DNA of 64,000 nt from NCBI GenBank assembly GCA_038228695.1, contig JBBRPA010000002.1:52791-116790 (forward strand). The letters run 5' to 3'. Origin of the DNA: DASVRZ01 sp038228695. GTDB lineage: Bacteria; Verrucomicrobiota; Verrucomicrobiia; Chthoniobacterales; DASVRZ01. Made by a program: the position numbers and the translations under genes. This document shows, piece by piece, positions 35,375 to 44,776 of this stretch (positions are counted from its first letter, which is position 1; every line of letters begins with the position of its first letter). The notes beneath the pieces are model-generated. The model saw only the letters and a program-made list of their open reading frames with translations, was not told where the DNA came from and ran no database searches.

Positions 35375-38300
35375 TTATTTCTGGTGCTGGAACTCGGGGC
35401 AATCGCCCATTAGGTAAAGAAGATTAATCACCCGATCGCTCGTGGTTGGCGAGCCCGTGGTTAGCCAAGTCGAGGCCGAATTGATAATCGAGGTGCGGGG
35501 ATTCGGCGCGGCAGCGGTGCTGTATTTGGCTCTCAGACGGCCGGCCATCAGGAGCATGTCGAGGCGGTCCACCAGAGTGGTCACAGCTTGGGTGACGGTT
35601 TTTCCAGCGGCGATTTCGTTGTTGTAAATTGTTTCCCAAGGTGTCCGATTGATCCGGACGTCATCGAGGGTCAAATCAGTCGCCCCAACGAGCGCCGTGC
35701 CGGACTGGCCGGTGGACGTGTTCAAGAGGGTGCGGGTGTAGTTAATCGCGGTAATGGTCTGCGTTTCGTTGGTGATGAGCATCTCGGGTGCGACGAGACC
35801 CGCTGAAGAAATGGCTCCGCCAGGGCTGTAATCGGGCAGGAACCAGTTGAAGACCGACGGTGCCGTATGAGGCGTCTGACCAAGAGTCGAGTCGGTGTTG
35901 GAAAAGCGCAGCCGAGTGGTGCCGTTTGGAAAATTGGCGAGTTGAGTCGAGGGATAGCCGTAGGGAGTCAAATCGGAAAGAGGCAGCATCGAGAAGGCCG
36001 AGAAAGCCCGGAGTAATTGCACGTAACGGAGGAGAGGCTCCTTTTGTTTGCCGTAGCCGATGTTTTCGGTCGGTGCGAGATTGCGCGCCTCCGGGTCGAG
36101 CAAAATCGCCTCGACGACTGCGCGGAGATTGCCTCGGGTGCCGGTGCCGTCGTTGATGAAAATCTGCGCCACGCGGTTGATGTAACCTGCGCTGGGGTTC
36201 GATGTGACCAATCGCTGGATGAGCAGCCGGCAAATGAAAGGCGGCGTATTGGGGTGGTTAAAAAGGATATCGAGCGCCGCGCCCAAATCCGCCTCGCCAT
36301 CGAGGTTGGCGGGGATCGCGGTGCCGAGGACCGTCTTCGCGCCAATATCGTGGTAGGCAGAAAAATTAATCATCGGGTAAAGCCACGAATCTTGGAAATA
36401 CGAAGGTCCATTCGACTGGGCGAACGTAGTGTTGTCCTGCGTGAGATAGCCAGTGGCCTTGCTGCTGATTTTCTTGCTGAAACTCCAGCCGGTGAAGACG
36501 CGCGCCAATTCGGTGATGTCGGCGTTGGTATAGGTCGGGGTGGGCAGACCGTTGGAGGCCAGTTTCAGGCTGCCATCGGGATGCAATGCCACTAGGCCAA
36601 CGGAAAAGAGCTGCATGATTTCCCGGGCATAATTTTCATCCGGGCTGATCAGAGTCGCGCCACTTGCGTCGAGAACTGCCTTCTGGTTTTGCAAATGGCT
36701 GAGATAAACACCCATCATCGGGCTCTTGCTAATGTCTCGAAGGAGCGAGCGATAGTTCCCGTCCGCATGAGCCCCGAGAGTGTCGTAGTAGCGCGCCGCT
36801 CCGTAGTGCCGCGAACTGACGGTCGAGTTCTTTTCCGAGATAACAAAAATTTCGCTCAAGGCAAATGCGAGCCGCTGGCGCAACTGGTCCCGCGCTCCCG
36901 CGACGACCGTCCACCAAGCGCGGCGTTTGTTAGAATAAAATGGCTCGCCCGTCGTGCTGGTGTAGTTGATCGGATCGGTCCCGCGCAAAGCCCATTCCTG
37001 AGCGTCGGCAGCGAAGGTGAGGTTTTCCAATTTGGTTTGGTTGAGAGCAAACTGCGCTTGGATCCAAGCCCGGTAACCAGCAATCCGGTCGCCCGCGTAG
37101 GTGGTTTCGATCTGGGAAGCGAGGGAGGCGATTTCCGTCTCGTTCGGTCCAAAAGTTGATTGGGTCAGAAAACGCGCCACATCGCGCCGCAGAGCGTCGC
37201 CGGTAAGTGTTTCGATCGCCGGTGTGGCGGGCGTGACCGGGGGATTAATCGAGCCAGTGACGAGAGTGTAATTGTCCTGAATTTCTCCCATCAGATTCGC
37301 AGTCGAATTGATGACAACCCCGAGGTTGCCCGCGAACAATGCATCAAGCAATTGTTGGTCGGTAGCCAGAAACCCGGCCGCCTTGACCGACCAAGAAAAA
37401 TCCGTCACTTGCCCAAAAGGGAGGCCCTTCACATACACACCCGATCCATTGTTGTTGAGGCTGAGAAACGAGGTGGTCTGCGCGCTCGAAAGTCCGCTGA
37501 AGTTGAGTCCGACCATGCCAGTGGTGTTGTCGCCTTGCAGGCGGATGGTGGACACTCCGGTAGCAGTCGAGCCGGTCGTAGACGATGGAAACGCAAGAAA
37601 TAAGCGCTCGTTGGCCGAGGAGTTTGCGGCGTCGGTAATGGTCACTGCGCCACTAGAATCACCGCCTACCACGAAGCCAGATCCTGGCTGAACTGTCGCG
37701 GTAAGAGCCTCGGGCACCTCGACCAGTGCGTCTTTAACCGGGCGGACAATGATGTCCACCGACGTCGCTCCAAACGGAACGGTGACCGAATCCGTTAGTG
37801 GCTGACCTGCGCCGTTGACGAGGGTGTAATCATCGGGCGTCGCGGAGCCTTTTTGCAGGTTGGCGTTTCCGGAAAAAACCAGCGGCACAGTGATCGCCTT
37901 CAATCCGCCAGAGCGAGTGATGCGGAAGGCTCCGTTCACTCCCTCTTTCTCGGTCGCCAGGGGAGTTGTCGCGGTGATCGTGACTGTGCTGGCCGTGTCG
38001 CTAAACAGAGCGGTCAGCGACACTAGGTCATTTGTCCCCGGCGTGCGGCTCTGATCTGCAGCAGGATTAAAGCCGGGCAAATGCAATTCATCCCAATCCG
38101 ATACGCCGTCGCTGTCGGTATCTGCATCGAGAACTTCCACACGGAAAAAACATTGTTTGCCCGCGCCCATGTCTACGAGGGTTTCCTGCATGGTGGTAGC
38201 GGTGGCGGCGCGAATCGCACTGACTGGAAGCCAGGAGTTGGCCCCTAGATCGGCGGTTGCCAAAATTCGATAGGCCTTGCCCGGTTCCGTATTCCAGTCG

Positions 38301-39487
38301 AGCAAAACATCCGTGCCGTTGACGACGGTTTTGGAAATGGCCAAGAGTGATCGCGCATTTCGCGGATCTGTGCCAGCGAGGCTTTCCTGAAAATTGGTCG
38401 CTCCGTCGCCATCGCTGTCCATGCTCGGCAGCAGTCCGGAGGCGTTATAAAACTGTTCCCAGACGTCATCGACTGCGTCGCCGCTCAGGTCAAAATTCGC
38501 GGCATCCGCGATGGTCACGAACGCACTGGAATTACCGCCCACCACGAAGCTGATTCCCGGTGGAACTGTCGTAGTCAGCGCCTCGGGCCCTTCGACAAGG
38601 GCGTCTTTTACCGGGCGGACGATAATGTCCACCGACGTCCCCCCAAACGGGATGGTGACCGAATCCGTCAGCAGTTGGCCTGCGCCGTCGACGAGGGTGT
38701 AATCATCGGGCGTGGCCGAGCCTTTTTGCGGGTTGGCGCTTCCGGAAAAAACTAGCGGCACGGTGAGCGCCTTTAATCCGCCAGTGCGGCTGACGCGGAA
38801 GACTCCATTCACGCCCTCTTTTTCCGCAGCCAAGGCAGTCGTCGCGCTAATCGTGACCGTGCTGGCCGTGTCGCTAAAGAGGGCGTTCAGCGAAACGAAG
38901 TCATTGGTTCCCGGAGACCGACTTTGGTCCGCTGCGGGATTAAAGCCGGGCAAATGCAATTCATCCCAATCCGATACGCCGTCGCTGTCGGTATCCGAGT
39001 CGAGAACTTCTACCCGGAAAAAACATTTTCCGCCCGTTCCCATGCCGAGGACGGTTTCCTGCATGGTGGTAGCGGTGGCGGTGCGAAGCCCGCTGACTGG
39101 TAGCCAAGGGTTAGCTAGAGGATCCGTGGTGGCCAAAATTCGGTAAGCCTTGCCCGGCTCCGTATTCCAGCCGAGCAAAACATCCGCGCCGTTCACTGCC
39201 GCTTGGGAAATGGCAAACAGCGATCGCCCATTTCGCGGATCTGTGCCGGCGAGGCTTTCCTGAAGATTGGTTTTTCCGTCGCCATCGTCGTCCGCGCTAG
39301 GGAGCAGAGTGGAGGCGTTGTAAAACTGCTCCCAGACGTCGTCCATCCCGTTGCTGTTCAGGTCAAAACCGGCCCGCACAAATGGGTTGACCAAAAGACC
39401 GAATCCAAGCACGAGCAGGGCCATAGCGAATCTGCGTTTGCGGACGAAACTCCACCAGCTTTTTAAAGGGGGAAAAATCGTTTTCAC
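35375..39487 (-). CDS. large DUF1800 exported protein with tandem Calx-beta modules
   Basis: About 1,370 residues. Start is uncertain: GTG 39487 (product begins MKTIFPPLKSWW) or ATG 39424; both give a signal sequence ending near VNPFVRA. Next come two 291-residue modules, each with DDVWEQFYNAS, a DxDxDG-type calcium motif, a TDSDGVSDWDELHLPGFNP segment and a Calx-beta domain (PLVFSG, PVKDALVE). A CHRD-like stretch (about residues 630-760) precedes the C-terminal DUF1800 domain (RFLTQSTFGPNETEIASL, RAWWTVVAGARDQLRQRLAF, MQLFSVGLVALHPDG). DUF1800/DUF1501 pairs are a Planctomycetes-Verrucomicrobia hallmark; role unknown. Confidence 0.9.
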   Translation of the reverse strand: MKTIFPPLKSWWSFVRKRRFAMALLVLGFGLLVNPFVRAGFDLNSNGMDDVWEQFYNASTLLPSADDDGDGKTNLQESLAGTDPRNGRSLFAISQAAVNGADVLLGWNTEPGKAYRILATTDPLANPWLPVSGLRTATATTMQETVLGMGTGGKCFFRVEVLDSDTDSDGVSDWDELHLPGFNPAADQSRSPGTNDFVSLNALFSDTASTVTISATTALAAEKEGVNGVFRVSRTGGLKALTVPLVFSGSANPQKGSATPDDYTLVDGAGQLLTDSVTIPFGGTSVDIIVRPVKDALVEGPEALTTTVPPGISFVVGGNSSAFVTIADAANFDLSGDAVDDVWEQFYNASGLLPSMDSDGDGATNFQESLAGTDPRNARSLLAISKTVVNGTDVLLDWNTEPGKAYRILATADLGANSWLPVSAIRAATATTMQETLVDMGAGKQCFFRVEVLDADTDSDGVSDWDELHLPGFNPAADQSRTPGTNDLVSLTALFSDTASTVTITATTPLATEKEGVNGAFRITRSGGLKAITVPLVFSGNANLQKGSATPDDYTLVNGAGQPLTDSVTVPFGATSVDIIVRPVKDALVEVPEALTATVQPGSGFVVGGDSSGAVTITDAANSSANERLFLAFPSSTTGSTATGVSTIRLQGDNTTGMVGLNFSGLSSAQTTSFLSLNNNGSGVYVKGLPFGQVTDFSWSVKAAGFLATDQQLLDALFAGNLGVVINSTANLMGEIQDNYTLVTGSINPPVTPATPAIETLTGDALRRDVARFLTQSTFGPNETEIASLASQIETTYAGDRIAGYRAWIQAQFALNQTKLENLTFAADAQEWALRGTDPINYTSTTGEPFYSNKRRAWWTVVAGARDQLRQRLAFALSEIFVISEKNSTVSSRHYGAARYYDTLGAHADGNYRSLLRDISKSPMMGVYLSHLQNQKAVLDASGATLISPDENYAREIMQLFSVGLVALHPDGSLKLASNGLPTPTYTNADITELARVFTGWSFSKKISSKATGYLTQDNTTFAQSNGPSYFQDSWLYPMINFSAYHDIGAKTVLGTAIPANLDGEADLGAALDILFNHPNTPPFICRLLIQRLVTSNPSAGYINRVAQIFINDGTGTRGNLRAVVEAILLDPEARNLAPTENIGYGKQKEPLLRYVQLLRAFSAFSMLPLSDLTPYGYPSTQLANFPNGTTRLRFSNTDSTLGQTPHTAPSVFNWFLPDYSPGGAISSAGLVAPEMLITNETQTITAINYTRTLLNTSTGQSGTALVGATDLTLDDVRINRTPWETIYNNEIAAGKTVTQAVTTLVDRLDMLLMAGRLRAKYSTAAAPNPRTSIINSASTWLTTGSPTTSDRVINLLYLMGDCPEFQHQK
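37622..39367 (-). repeat. tandem duplication of 873 bp inside the DUF1800 gene
   Basis: Segments 38495-39367 and 37622-38494 encode near-identical 291-residue modules, with matching blocks such as QESLAGTDPRN, NTEPGKAYRILAT and DELHLPGFNPAADQSR at a spacing of exactly 873 bp. The reading frame is kept across both copies. This is a recent in-frame duplication of a calcium-binding plus Calx-beta unit. Confidence 0.9.
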
Positions 39488-39752
39488 TAGGATGAATCTG
39501 GGGCTCTCCGAGATTAGAAGCCGAGTGAGACTACGGGCTAACCCCGGGGAGTCAAGACCGCTCACCCTACGATTTCAGATGGAAGAATGCTAGAAACCGG
39601 CTTGTCGCGGATGAACCGATAGACGAAATGCGCTTCGTCCGATCCTGTGCTTAGTCGTTGCCATCGGCAAACTCCTCTGGCTCAACTGATTACGCGCTGG
39701 TTTTCCGTTGGCCCTGTTTCCTCTTGGGTCTACCGCCAGCTTACGGCCGGGG

Positions 39753-39778
39753 TCCGGACTGCCCCCAACCAGTCCGGA
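39753..39778. other. perfect 9-bp hairpin in the gap downstream of the repeat protein
   Basis: Arms TCCGGACTG (39753-39761) and CAGTCCGGA (39770-39778) with an 8-nt loop, in the 265-bp gap between the DUF1800 gene start and the next gene's stop. It lies about 55 bp after the stop of the repeat protein on the reverse strand and may end its transcript, though it has no U-tract. No gene is seen in this gap. Confidence 0.45.
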
Positions 39779-39831
39779 GCCGGTAAAAAATATTTCGGAT
39801 TTTTGTGGAAAAAAGCTCCACGAAACGGCCT

Positions 39832-41607
39832 TCAGTTTGCGTTGTTAATCTGCTGCCGGAAGGCTTCGAGGTCCTTCTGCGGTAAGTTAGCCTGCCTCGA
39901 GAGCCATTGTTGGGCAGCTGTTTTGTCGCTCCGAGCCCAAGTGTAGAGGACGCTTTGGATCGAACTGCGGCGCTGATTTTCGTCCGTCACCGAGCTCGCC
40001 CAAGTGGCTGCGGAAGCGGGGTCGAATTCAGCAATGTTGCCGGTGAACGTGGCGATAAGAGAGTCGCGAGTTTTTCCAACCGGGATTTTATTGAGCCAGG
40101 CCGAGGTGTTTTCCGGGTTTTCCCGGGACCAGTTGGAGACGGCATTACGGAGAGCGTTTTCGCGGTTGTCACCTTCCGGCATTTGCGTCAGCCACGCAAT
40201 CGCCCGCTCCGGTTCGGAGTTCGACCAATTGCTGGCGATTTGTTCGATGGCTTGCTTTTGAGCCTCGGGACTTTGCAAGGCGTTGACTTGCGCGGCCGCT
40301 TTTTCGGGTTCGAATTGCGCCCATTGGCCGAGCAGGTTCGGAATGAAACTTTTTTCGACGGCGGGATTGGTCTGGGTTCGGGCCCAAGCGAGAGCCTTTG
40401 CTGGGTCGTTGCGGCCCCAACTGTAGGTGAGCGATTGCAGGTAACTGTCAAAGCGTTTGTCGCTTTGCAAACTCAAGACGTAATCGGCTGCCTTATTTGG
40501 ATCGTTCTGCGCCCATTGGGAAATGGCGTTCGTAAGGGCATTCTCACGTGCGTTTCCTGCCGGGAGTTTGGCGACCCAAGCCAGAGCGGTCTCGGGATCC
40601 TGCTGCGACCAACTGGAGGCGAGGTTATTGATCGAATCGCGCTGCGTTTGCCCGGGTGGAAGTTTCGCGACGAACTCCGCCGCCGCCGATGGGTCGGTGC
40701 GTGACCAGTTGGAGACGATACTGCTAATCGCTTGGCGCTGCACATTTCCCGCCGGCAACGTTTCCGCCCAAGCCAGAGCGCCGCCGGGATCGGTGTTGCT
40801 CCAATTGCTGGCCACGATCCCGATCGCCCGCTGGCGGAACTCGTTTCCCGGCAAAGCGGCTGCGCGACGGGCGGCCTCCGCTGGGTTGCGCTGGGAATAG
40901 GGTCCAAAGACGGCCCAAGCGAAGTTATAGCTTCCGCCAGAAATTTTTGGTAGGGCGAGAACCATTTTCAGAGCGCCGTCCGGATCCTTGTCGGCGAGGG
41001 TGTTGATGAGACTGCTCAGGGCGCGATTCTTAGCTGTGCCGTCGGGCAGGGAATTGACCCACGCTTTGGCGGCGGAGAAATCGGAGTCAGCCCAAGCGGA
41101 GACGATGCTGGAGTAAGCGTTATCGGTTAAATCGCGGTCGCCTTTTTGCGAATCGACATAACGAATCGCCGCGCGCGGATCGATTTCCGCAAGGCGCGAG
41201 ACGAGATTGAAATAGAGGGCGCTGCGCGCATTGCCCCTCGGCTGCGTCTGCACCTCTTGGAGCGCCGCCAGAGTGGCTTTTTGGTCGAGACTTTGCGCGA
41301 AACGGCGAGCGTCTTCGTAAACTTTCCGGTTGCTCGACGCGCGTAGGATTTCAACCAACGAGGGAATGCGATCCTGCTTGGGTGATTCGCGGCCCGGGGT
41401 GATGTCGGCGACAGCCCGGGAGGTGCCCGGGTCATTGGCGGGATCGATTGCCCGGGCGGGTGCAGCGTCGTTATCGAGGACAAAATTTGCCGCCACTGCG
41501 ACGGCTGCCGTTGGGCTGTGGCCGGGACTGGTTACCCGGCCAAGAATTCCTCCAACGACCAATGCCCCAGCTAGGAGCCCGGCGGATTTAAGGGAAATCA
41601 TGCGCAA
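39832..41607 (-). CDS. exported protein made of about fourteen 32-residue helical repeats
   Basis: 591 residues. The N-terminus has a hydrophobic segment (SAGLLAGALVVGGILGRVTS) acting as signal or anchor, then a linker to about residue 90. The rest is a regular array; clear units read TDPGGALAWAETLPAGNVQR and QDPETALAWVAKLPAGNARE, separated by SNWS or SQW-type tracts. Consensus is Asp-Pro-x2-Ala-x2-Trp-Val then Leu-Pro-x-Gly and a second helix ending in Trp, at 32-residue spacing. This implies a two-helix solenoid (TPR/HEAT-like) for protein binding in the envelope. Family not recognised. Confidence 0.8.
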   Translation of the reverse strand: MRMISLKSAGLLAGALVVGGILGRVTSPGHSPTAAVAVAANFVLDNDAAPARAIDPANDPGTSRAVADITPGRESPKQDRIPSLVEILRASSNRKVYEDARRFAQSLDQKATLAALQEVQTQPRGNARSALYFNLVSRLAEIDPRAAIRYVDSQKGDRDLTDNAYSSIVSAWADSDFSAAKAWVNSLPDGTAKNRALSSLINTLADKDPDGALKMVLALPKISGGSYNFAWAVFGPYSQRNPAEAARRAAALPGNEFRQRAIGIVASNWSNTDPGGALAWAETLPAGNVQRQAISSIVSNWSRTDPSAAAEFVAKLPPGQTQRDSINNLASSWSQQDPETALAWVAKLPAGNARENALTNAISQWAQNDPNKAADYVLSLQSDKRFDSYLQSLTYSWGRNDPAKALAWARTQTNPAVEKSFIPNLLGQWAQFEPEKAAAQVNALQSPEAQKQAIEQIASNWSNSEPERAIAWLTQMPEGDNRENALRNAVSNWSRENPENTSAWLNKIPVGKTRDSLIATFTGNIAEFDPASAATWASSVTDENQRRSSIQSVLYTWARSDKTAAQQWLSRQANLPQKDLEAFRQQINNAN

Positions 41608-41794
41608 CCGTAAAATGATTGGACCTCATTGACGATTTAAAAACACCAAAGGCGCAGGTGCCAATCAATCGCGCAAATGTTTCCAAACCGGGAGCATGTC
41701 ATCCGGACAGGGCAGGGGAAACGCTCGCGATCAGCGGGAGCGTTCGTCATCACTCCTCGTTGACAAAGGGGGTGGCGCTTTCGATACTGACTAC

Positions 41795-42556
41795 GTGAAT
41801 AACGATCTCGACAACTTACTGGAAGATTGGCCGCACGAGCCCGGGCACATCAAGGTTCGAAAAATCGTCGGAAACGATCAAAAGGAAAAGTTGCAACTCC
41901 GGATCGATCTCGGCCTGATTCAAATGGAGGTCAATGGCCGTCCCGATGGTCGCCGTCCCCACAACGCCGAGTCGCTCCTTGTCTGGCACCAACGCAAGGC
42001 CAAACGCATCGAGGCCAAGGGTGAGGTTTACCTTCTCTCTTCCGATGAATGCGGCGAACTCCAGCAAGAGGGCATCCAGTACTACCATCGCTACATCAGC
42101 TTTTTTCAGATCAACGATTTCCTCAACGTGATCCGGGACACGCAGCGCAATCTCGATTTATTTTCGTTTGTTTCGCGGTGCACCGATAACGAGGACATCC
42201 GCTGGTCTTTCGAGCAGTTTCGGCCCTATGTAATCATGATGAACACCCGTGCGAAAGCGGCTATCCGGCTGGAGAAAAAGGATTTCGCTGGTGCGTTGCG
42301 AGAGATTGCCAAAGGGCGCGCCGCGATTGCGGAGGTGATGGAGGATGTCGAACCCGCGGACCTTCCAAATAAGAGTCCCGAGATCGGTTTTCTCGATGAG
42401 TGGGCCGAGGAAATTAGCCGGAAACGCCCGGTCACCCGACTCGAGGTGATGCAGCGAGAAATGGAGAAGGCCATCTCTCTCGAGGCCTACGAGCGCGCCG
42501 CTGAGTTGCGCGACAAGATCCGCGCCTTCGGCAAAAAGACCGCGCGACAATCCTGA
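41795..42556 (+). CDS. UvrB/UvrC-motif protein
   Basis: GTG 41795 (MNNDLDNLLEDWPHEPGHIKVR) gives 253 residues; a longer frame from ATG 41696 exists but its first 33 residues look noncoding. The body has LQLRIDLGLIQMEVNGRPDG and a helical middle; the C-terminal part MQREMEKAISLEAYERAAELRD is a UvrB/UvrC-type coiled motif, used elsewhere for binding partner proteins. No nuclease domain is seen, so it is not UvrB or UvrC. Function unknown; homologues are expected in relatives. Confidence 0.75.
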   Translation: MNNDLDNLLEDWPHEPGHIKVRKIVGNDQKEKLQLRIDLGLIQMEVNGRPDGRRPHNAESLLVWHQRKAKRIEAKGEVYLLSSDECGELQQEGIQYYHRYISFFQINDFLNVIRDTQRNLDLFSFVSRCTDNEDIRWSFEQFRPYVIMMNTRAKAAIRLEKKDFAGALREIAKGRAAIAEVMEDVEPADLPNKSPEIGFLDEWAEEISRKRPVTRLEVMQREMEKAISLEAYERAAELRDKIRAFGKKTARQS

Positions 42557-42622
42557 TTTCACTTTGAAAGGGTTCTAAGGTCTCCGGGCCTGCGCGAATT
42601 TGCCGCAGCCCACACATTATTT

Positions 42623-44776
42623 ATGAAACATCTAACCATCACTGCGGGCATGTTGTTGCTAACTCTTCCGGGAATGATCGCGGAGCCGAAACCCTCGCCC
42701 ACTCCCGTCGGGGTAAAGCTAGAAGACTTGCAATTGGCCGCCGTCCAATACAAGGCCGTGCTCGCGTTGCCGAAGTGGGAACGGACGCCCGAGCAGGTGA
42801 GTGCGGCGGTGGACAAGGTGATCGGCACAGCTAACAAACGCCTCGATCTGGTTGCGGCTCTAACTCCGACCGACGCGACGTTTGTGAACACGTTTCAAGA
42901 GATGGACATGATCGCGTTCGATACCGGTTGTGTGGCGAACCGGATTGTTTGGATCAAGGAAACGCATCCCGACGCGAAAATGCGCGAGGCCGCGACGGAG
43001 GCGATCAAAAAATTTGAGGAGTGGGGAGTGGGCACCGATTACCGCGAGGATGTTTACAAGGTGCTAAAAGCGTTCGCCGGGACGAAGCCCGCAGGCGACG
43101 TGGAGGACCAGCGCTTGATCGAAGACACCCTGCTTGGTTACACGCGTGCGGGTCTAGCGTTGCCGCCTGACCAACGGAAACGGGTCGAGGGATTGCGCAA
43201 GGAACTTGCCGCGGTTGGCACCGATTTCGATACTAATATTGCCAACGCGACTTTTCCGGTAAAATTCACCAAAGCAGAACTCGAGGGCGTGCCGGTTAGC
43301 GTTTTGGAGACACCGGGAGTCAAGACCGGCGACGATGAATTTACCATCGATGCCAACGTGACTTTTCAGGCGCTAGGCGTGCTCGATAATTGCGTGAAGG
43401 AAGCGTCCCGCAAAAAGATCTATCTGGCGCGCGACAATCGGGCCCGCGAAAAAAACGTGGCGCTGATTCAGAAGATGGTCGATCTGCGGTCCGAGATTGC
43501 TCTCGCGTTGGGTTACAAGTCTTGGGACGATTTTCAGATCGAGCGGCGCATGGCGAAAAATGGAGAGACTGCTCTGAAGTTTCTGCAAGACCTAAAAGTG
43601 GGGCTCCAGCCGAAATTTGATGAGGAACTGGCGGAGTTCAAGGCAATCAAAGCGGCGGATACGAACAGCGAGACGCAGAATGTTAACATCTGGGATTGGC
43701 GTTATTGCGCGGACCAACTCAAGCAAAAGAAATTCCAAGTCGATACGGAGTCGCTGCGGATTTTTTTCCCCTACGAGAAAGTTCTTCAAGGAATGTTCGG
43801 AGTTTACGAGCGGATTTTCGGAATCAAGCTGGAGCAGGTCGTGCTCGATTATGCGTGGACCGACGGGTTGCAGCTCTACGCGGTGACCGATGCGAAGACA
43901 AAGGCCCCGCTCGGATTGTTTTACCTCGATATGTTTCCGCGCGAGGGGAAATACAATCACTTCGCGCAGTTCGGCTTGATCGAGGGCAAACTCCTGCCCG
44001 ACGGCACTTACCAGCGTCCGACTGCGGCGCTTTGCTGCAACTTCCCACCTCCGCGCAAGGACGCTCCATCGCTGCTCTCGCACGATGAGGTGGAGACGCT
44101 TTTCCATGAGTTTGGACATGCCATGCACACGATCCTGACCCAAGCGAAATATGCACGCTTCAGTGGCACAAGCGTCCCGCAGGATTTCGTCGAGGCCCCC
44201 TCCCAGATGTTAGAAAACTGGGTTTGGAACAAGTCGGTGCTCGACACGTTTGCTGCCGATTATCGCAACCCGAAGAAGCAGCTTCCAGAAGGCACCATCA
44301 AGAAAATGAAAGCCGCAAAGTATGCGCTAGCCGGGTTCACCTACCGGCGCCAATTGTCTTTCGGCATCACTGATTTGGTCTTGCACGGGCCGCATGCACC
44401 TGGTGAAAAACTCGACGTTGTGGCTCTGTCGAACCAAATCCTCGGTGATGTCTTTTTGCCCGTCGCGCCAGACACCGCGATGGTGGCATCGTTCGGTCAC
44501 TTGAATGGCTATGACGGCGGCTATTACGGTTATGCTTGGGCCGACGCCATCGCGGCGGATATGGCCACCGTATTTGAAAAAGCCCCTAGCGGATTTCTCG
44601 ACCGGGATGCCGGTATGAGGATGAGGAATGAGATCTATGCACAGGGGGACTCGCGCGATGTTAACGTTTCTATCGAGGCTTTCTTGGGGCGTCCGCGTTC
44701 CATCCAGCCATTTCTTAAATCAATCGGCATCGGTGTAGAAAAACCGGATCCCAAGAAAACAAAAAAATCAAAATGA
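42623..44776 (+). CDS. secreted M3-family metallopeptidase
   Basis: 717 residues, starting with a signal peptide (MKHLTITAGMLLLTLPGMIA) that is unusual for M3 enzymes, which are mostly cytosolic oligopeptidases. The zinc site is HEFGH at residue 495 with the downstream Glu in DFVEAPSQMLENW. Other family segments are DLRSEIALALGYKSWDDFQ and YGYAWADAIAADM. It probably trims oligopeptides in the periplasm. Its last four bases overlap the next gene's ATG (44773), so it is coupled to the peptide importer. Ends in a Lys-rich tail. Confidence 0.93.
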   Translation: MKHLTITAGMLLLTLPGMIAEPKPSPTPVGVKLEDLQLAAVQYKAVLALPKWERTPEQVSAAVDKVIGTANKRLDLVAALTPTDATFVNTFQEMDMIAFDTGCVANRIVWIKETHPDAKMREAATEAIKKFEEWGVGTDYREDVYKVLKAFAGTKPAGDVEDQRLIEDTLLGYTRAGLALPPDQRKRVEGLRKELAAVGTDFDTNIANATFPVKFTKAELEGVPVSVLETPGVKTGDDEFTIDANVTFQALGVLDNCVKEASRKKIYLARDNRAREKNVALIQKMVDLRSEIALALGYKSWDDFQIERRMAKNGETALKFLQDLKVGLQPKFDEELAEFKAIKAADTNSETQNVNIWDWRYCADQLKQKKFQVDTESLRIFFPYEKVLQGMFGVYERIFGIKLEQVVLDYAWTDGLQLYAVTDAKTKAPLGLFYLDMFPREGKYNHFAQFGLIEGKLLPDGTYQRPTAALCCNFPPPRKDAPSLLSHDEVETLFHEFGHAMHTILTQAKYARFSGTSVPQDFVEAPSQMLENWVWNKSVLDTFAADYRNPKKQLPEGTIKKMKAAKYALAGFTYRRQLSFGITDLVLHGPHAPGEKLDVVALSNQILGDVFLPVAPDTAMVASFGHLNGYDGGYYGYAWADAIAADMATVFEKAPSGFLDRDAGMRMRNEIYAQGDSRDVNVSIEAFLGRPRSIQPFLKSIGIGVEKPDPKKTKKSK

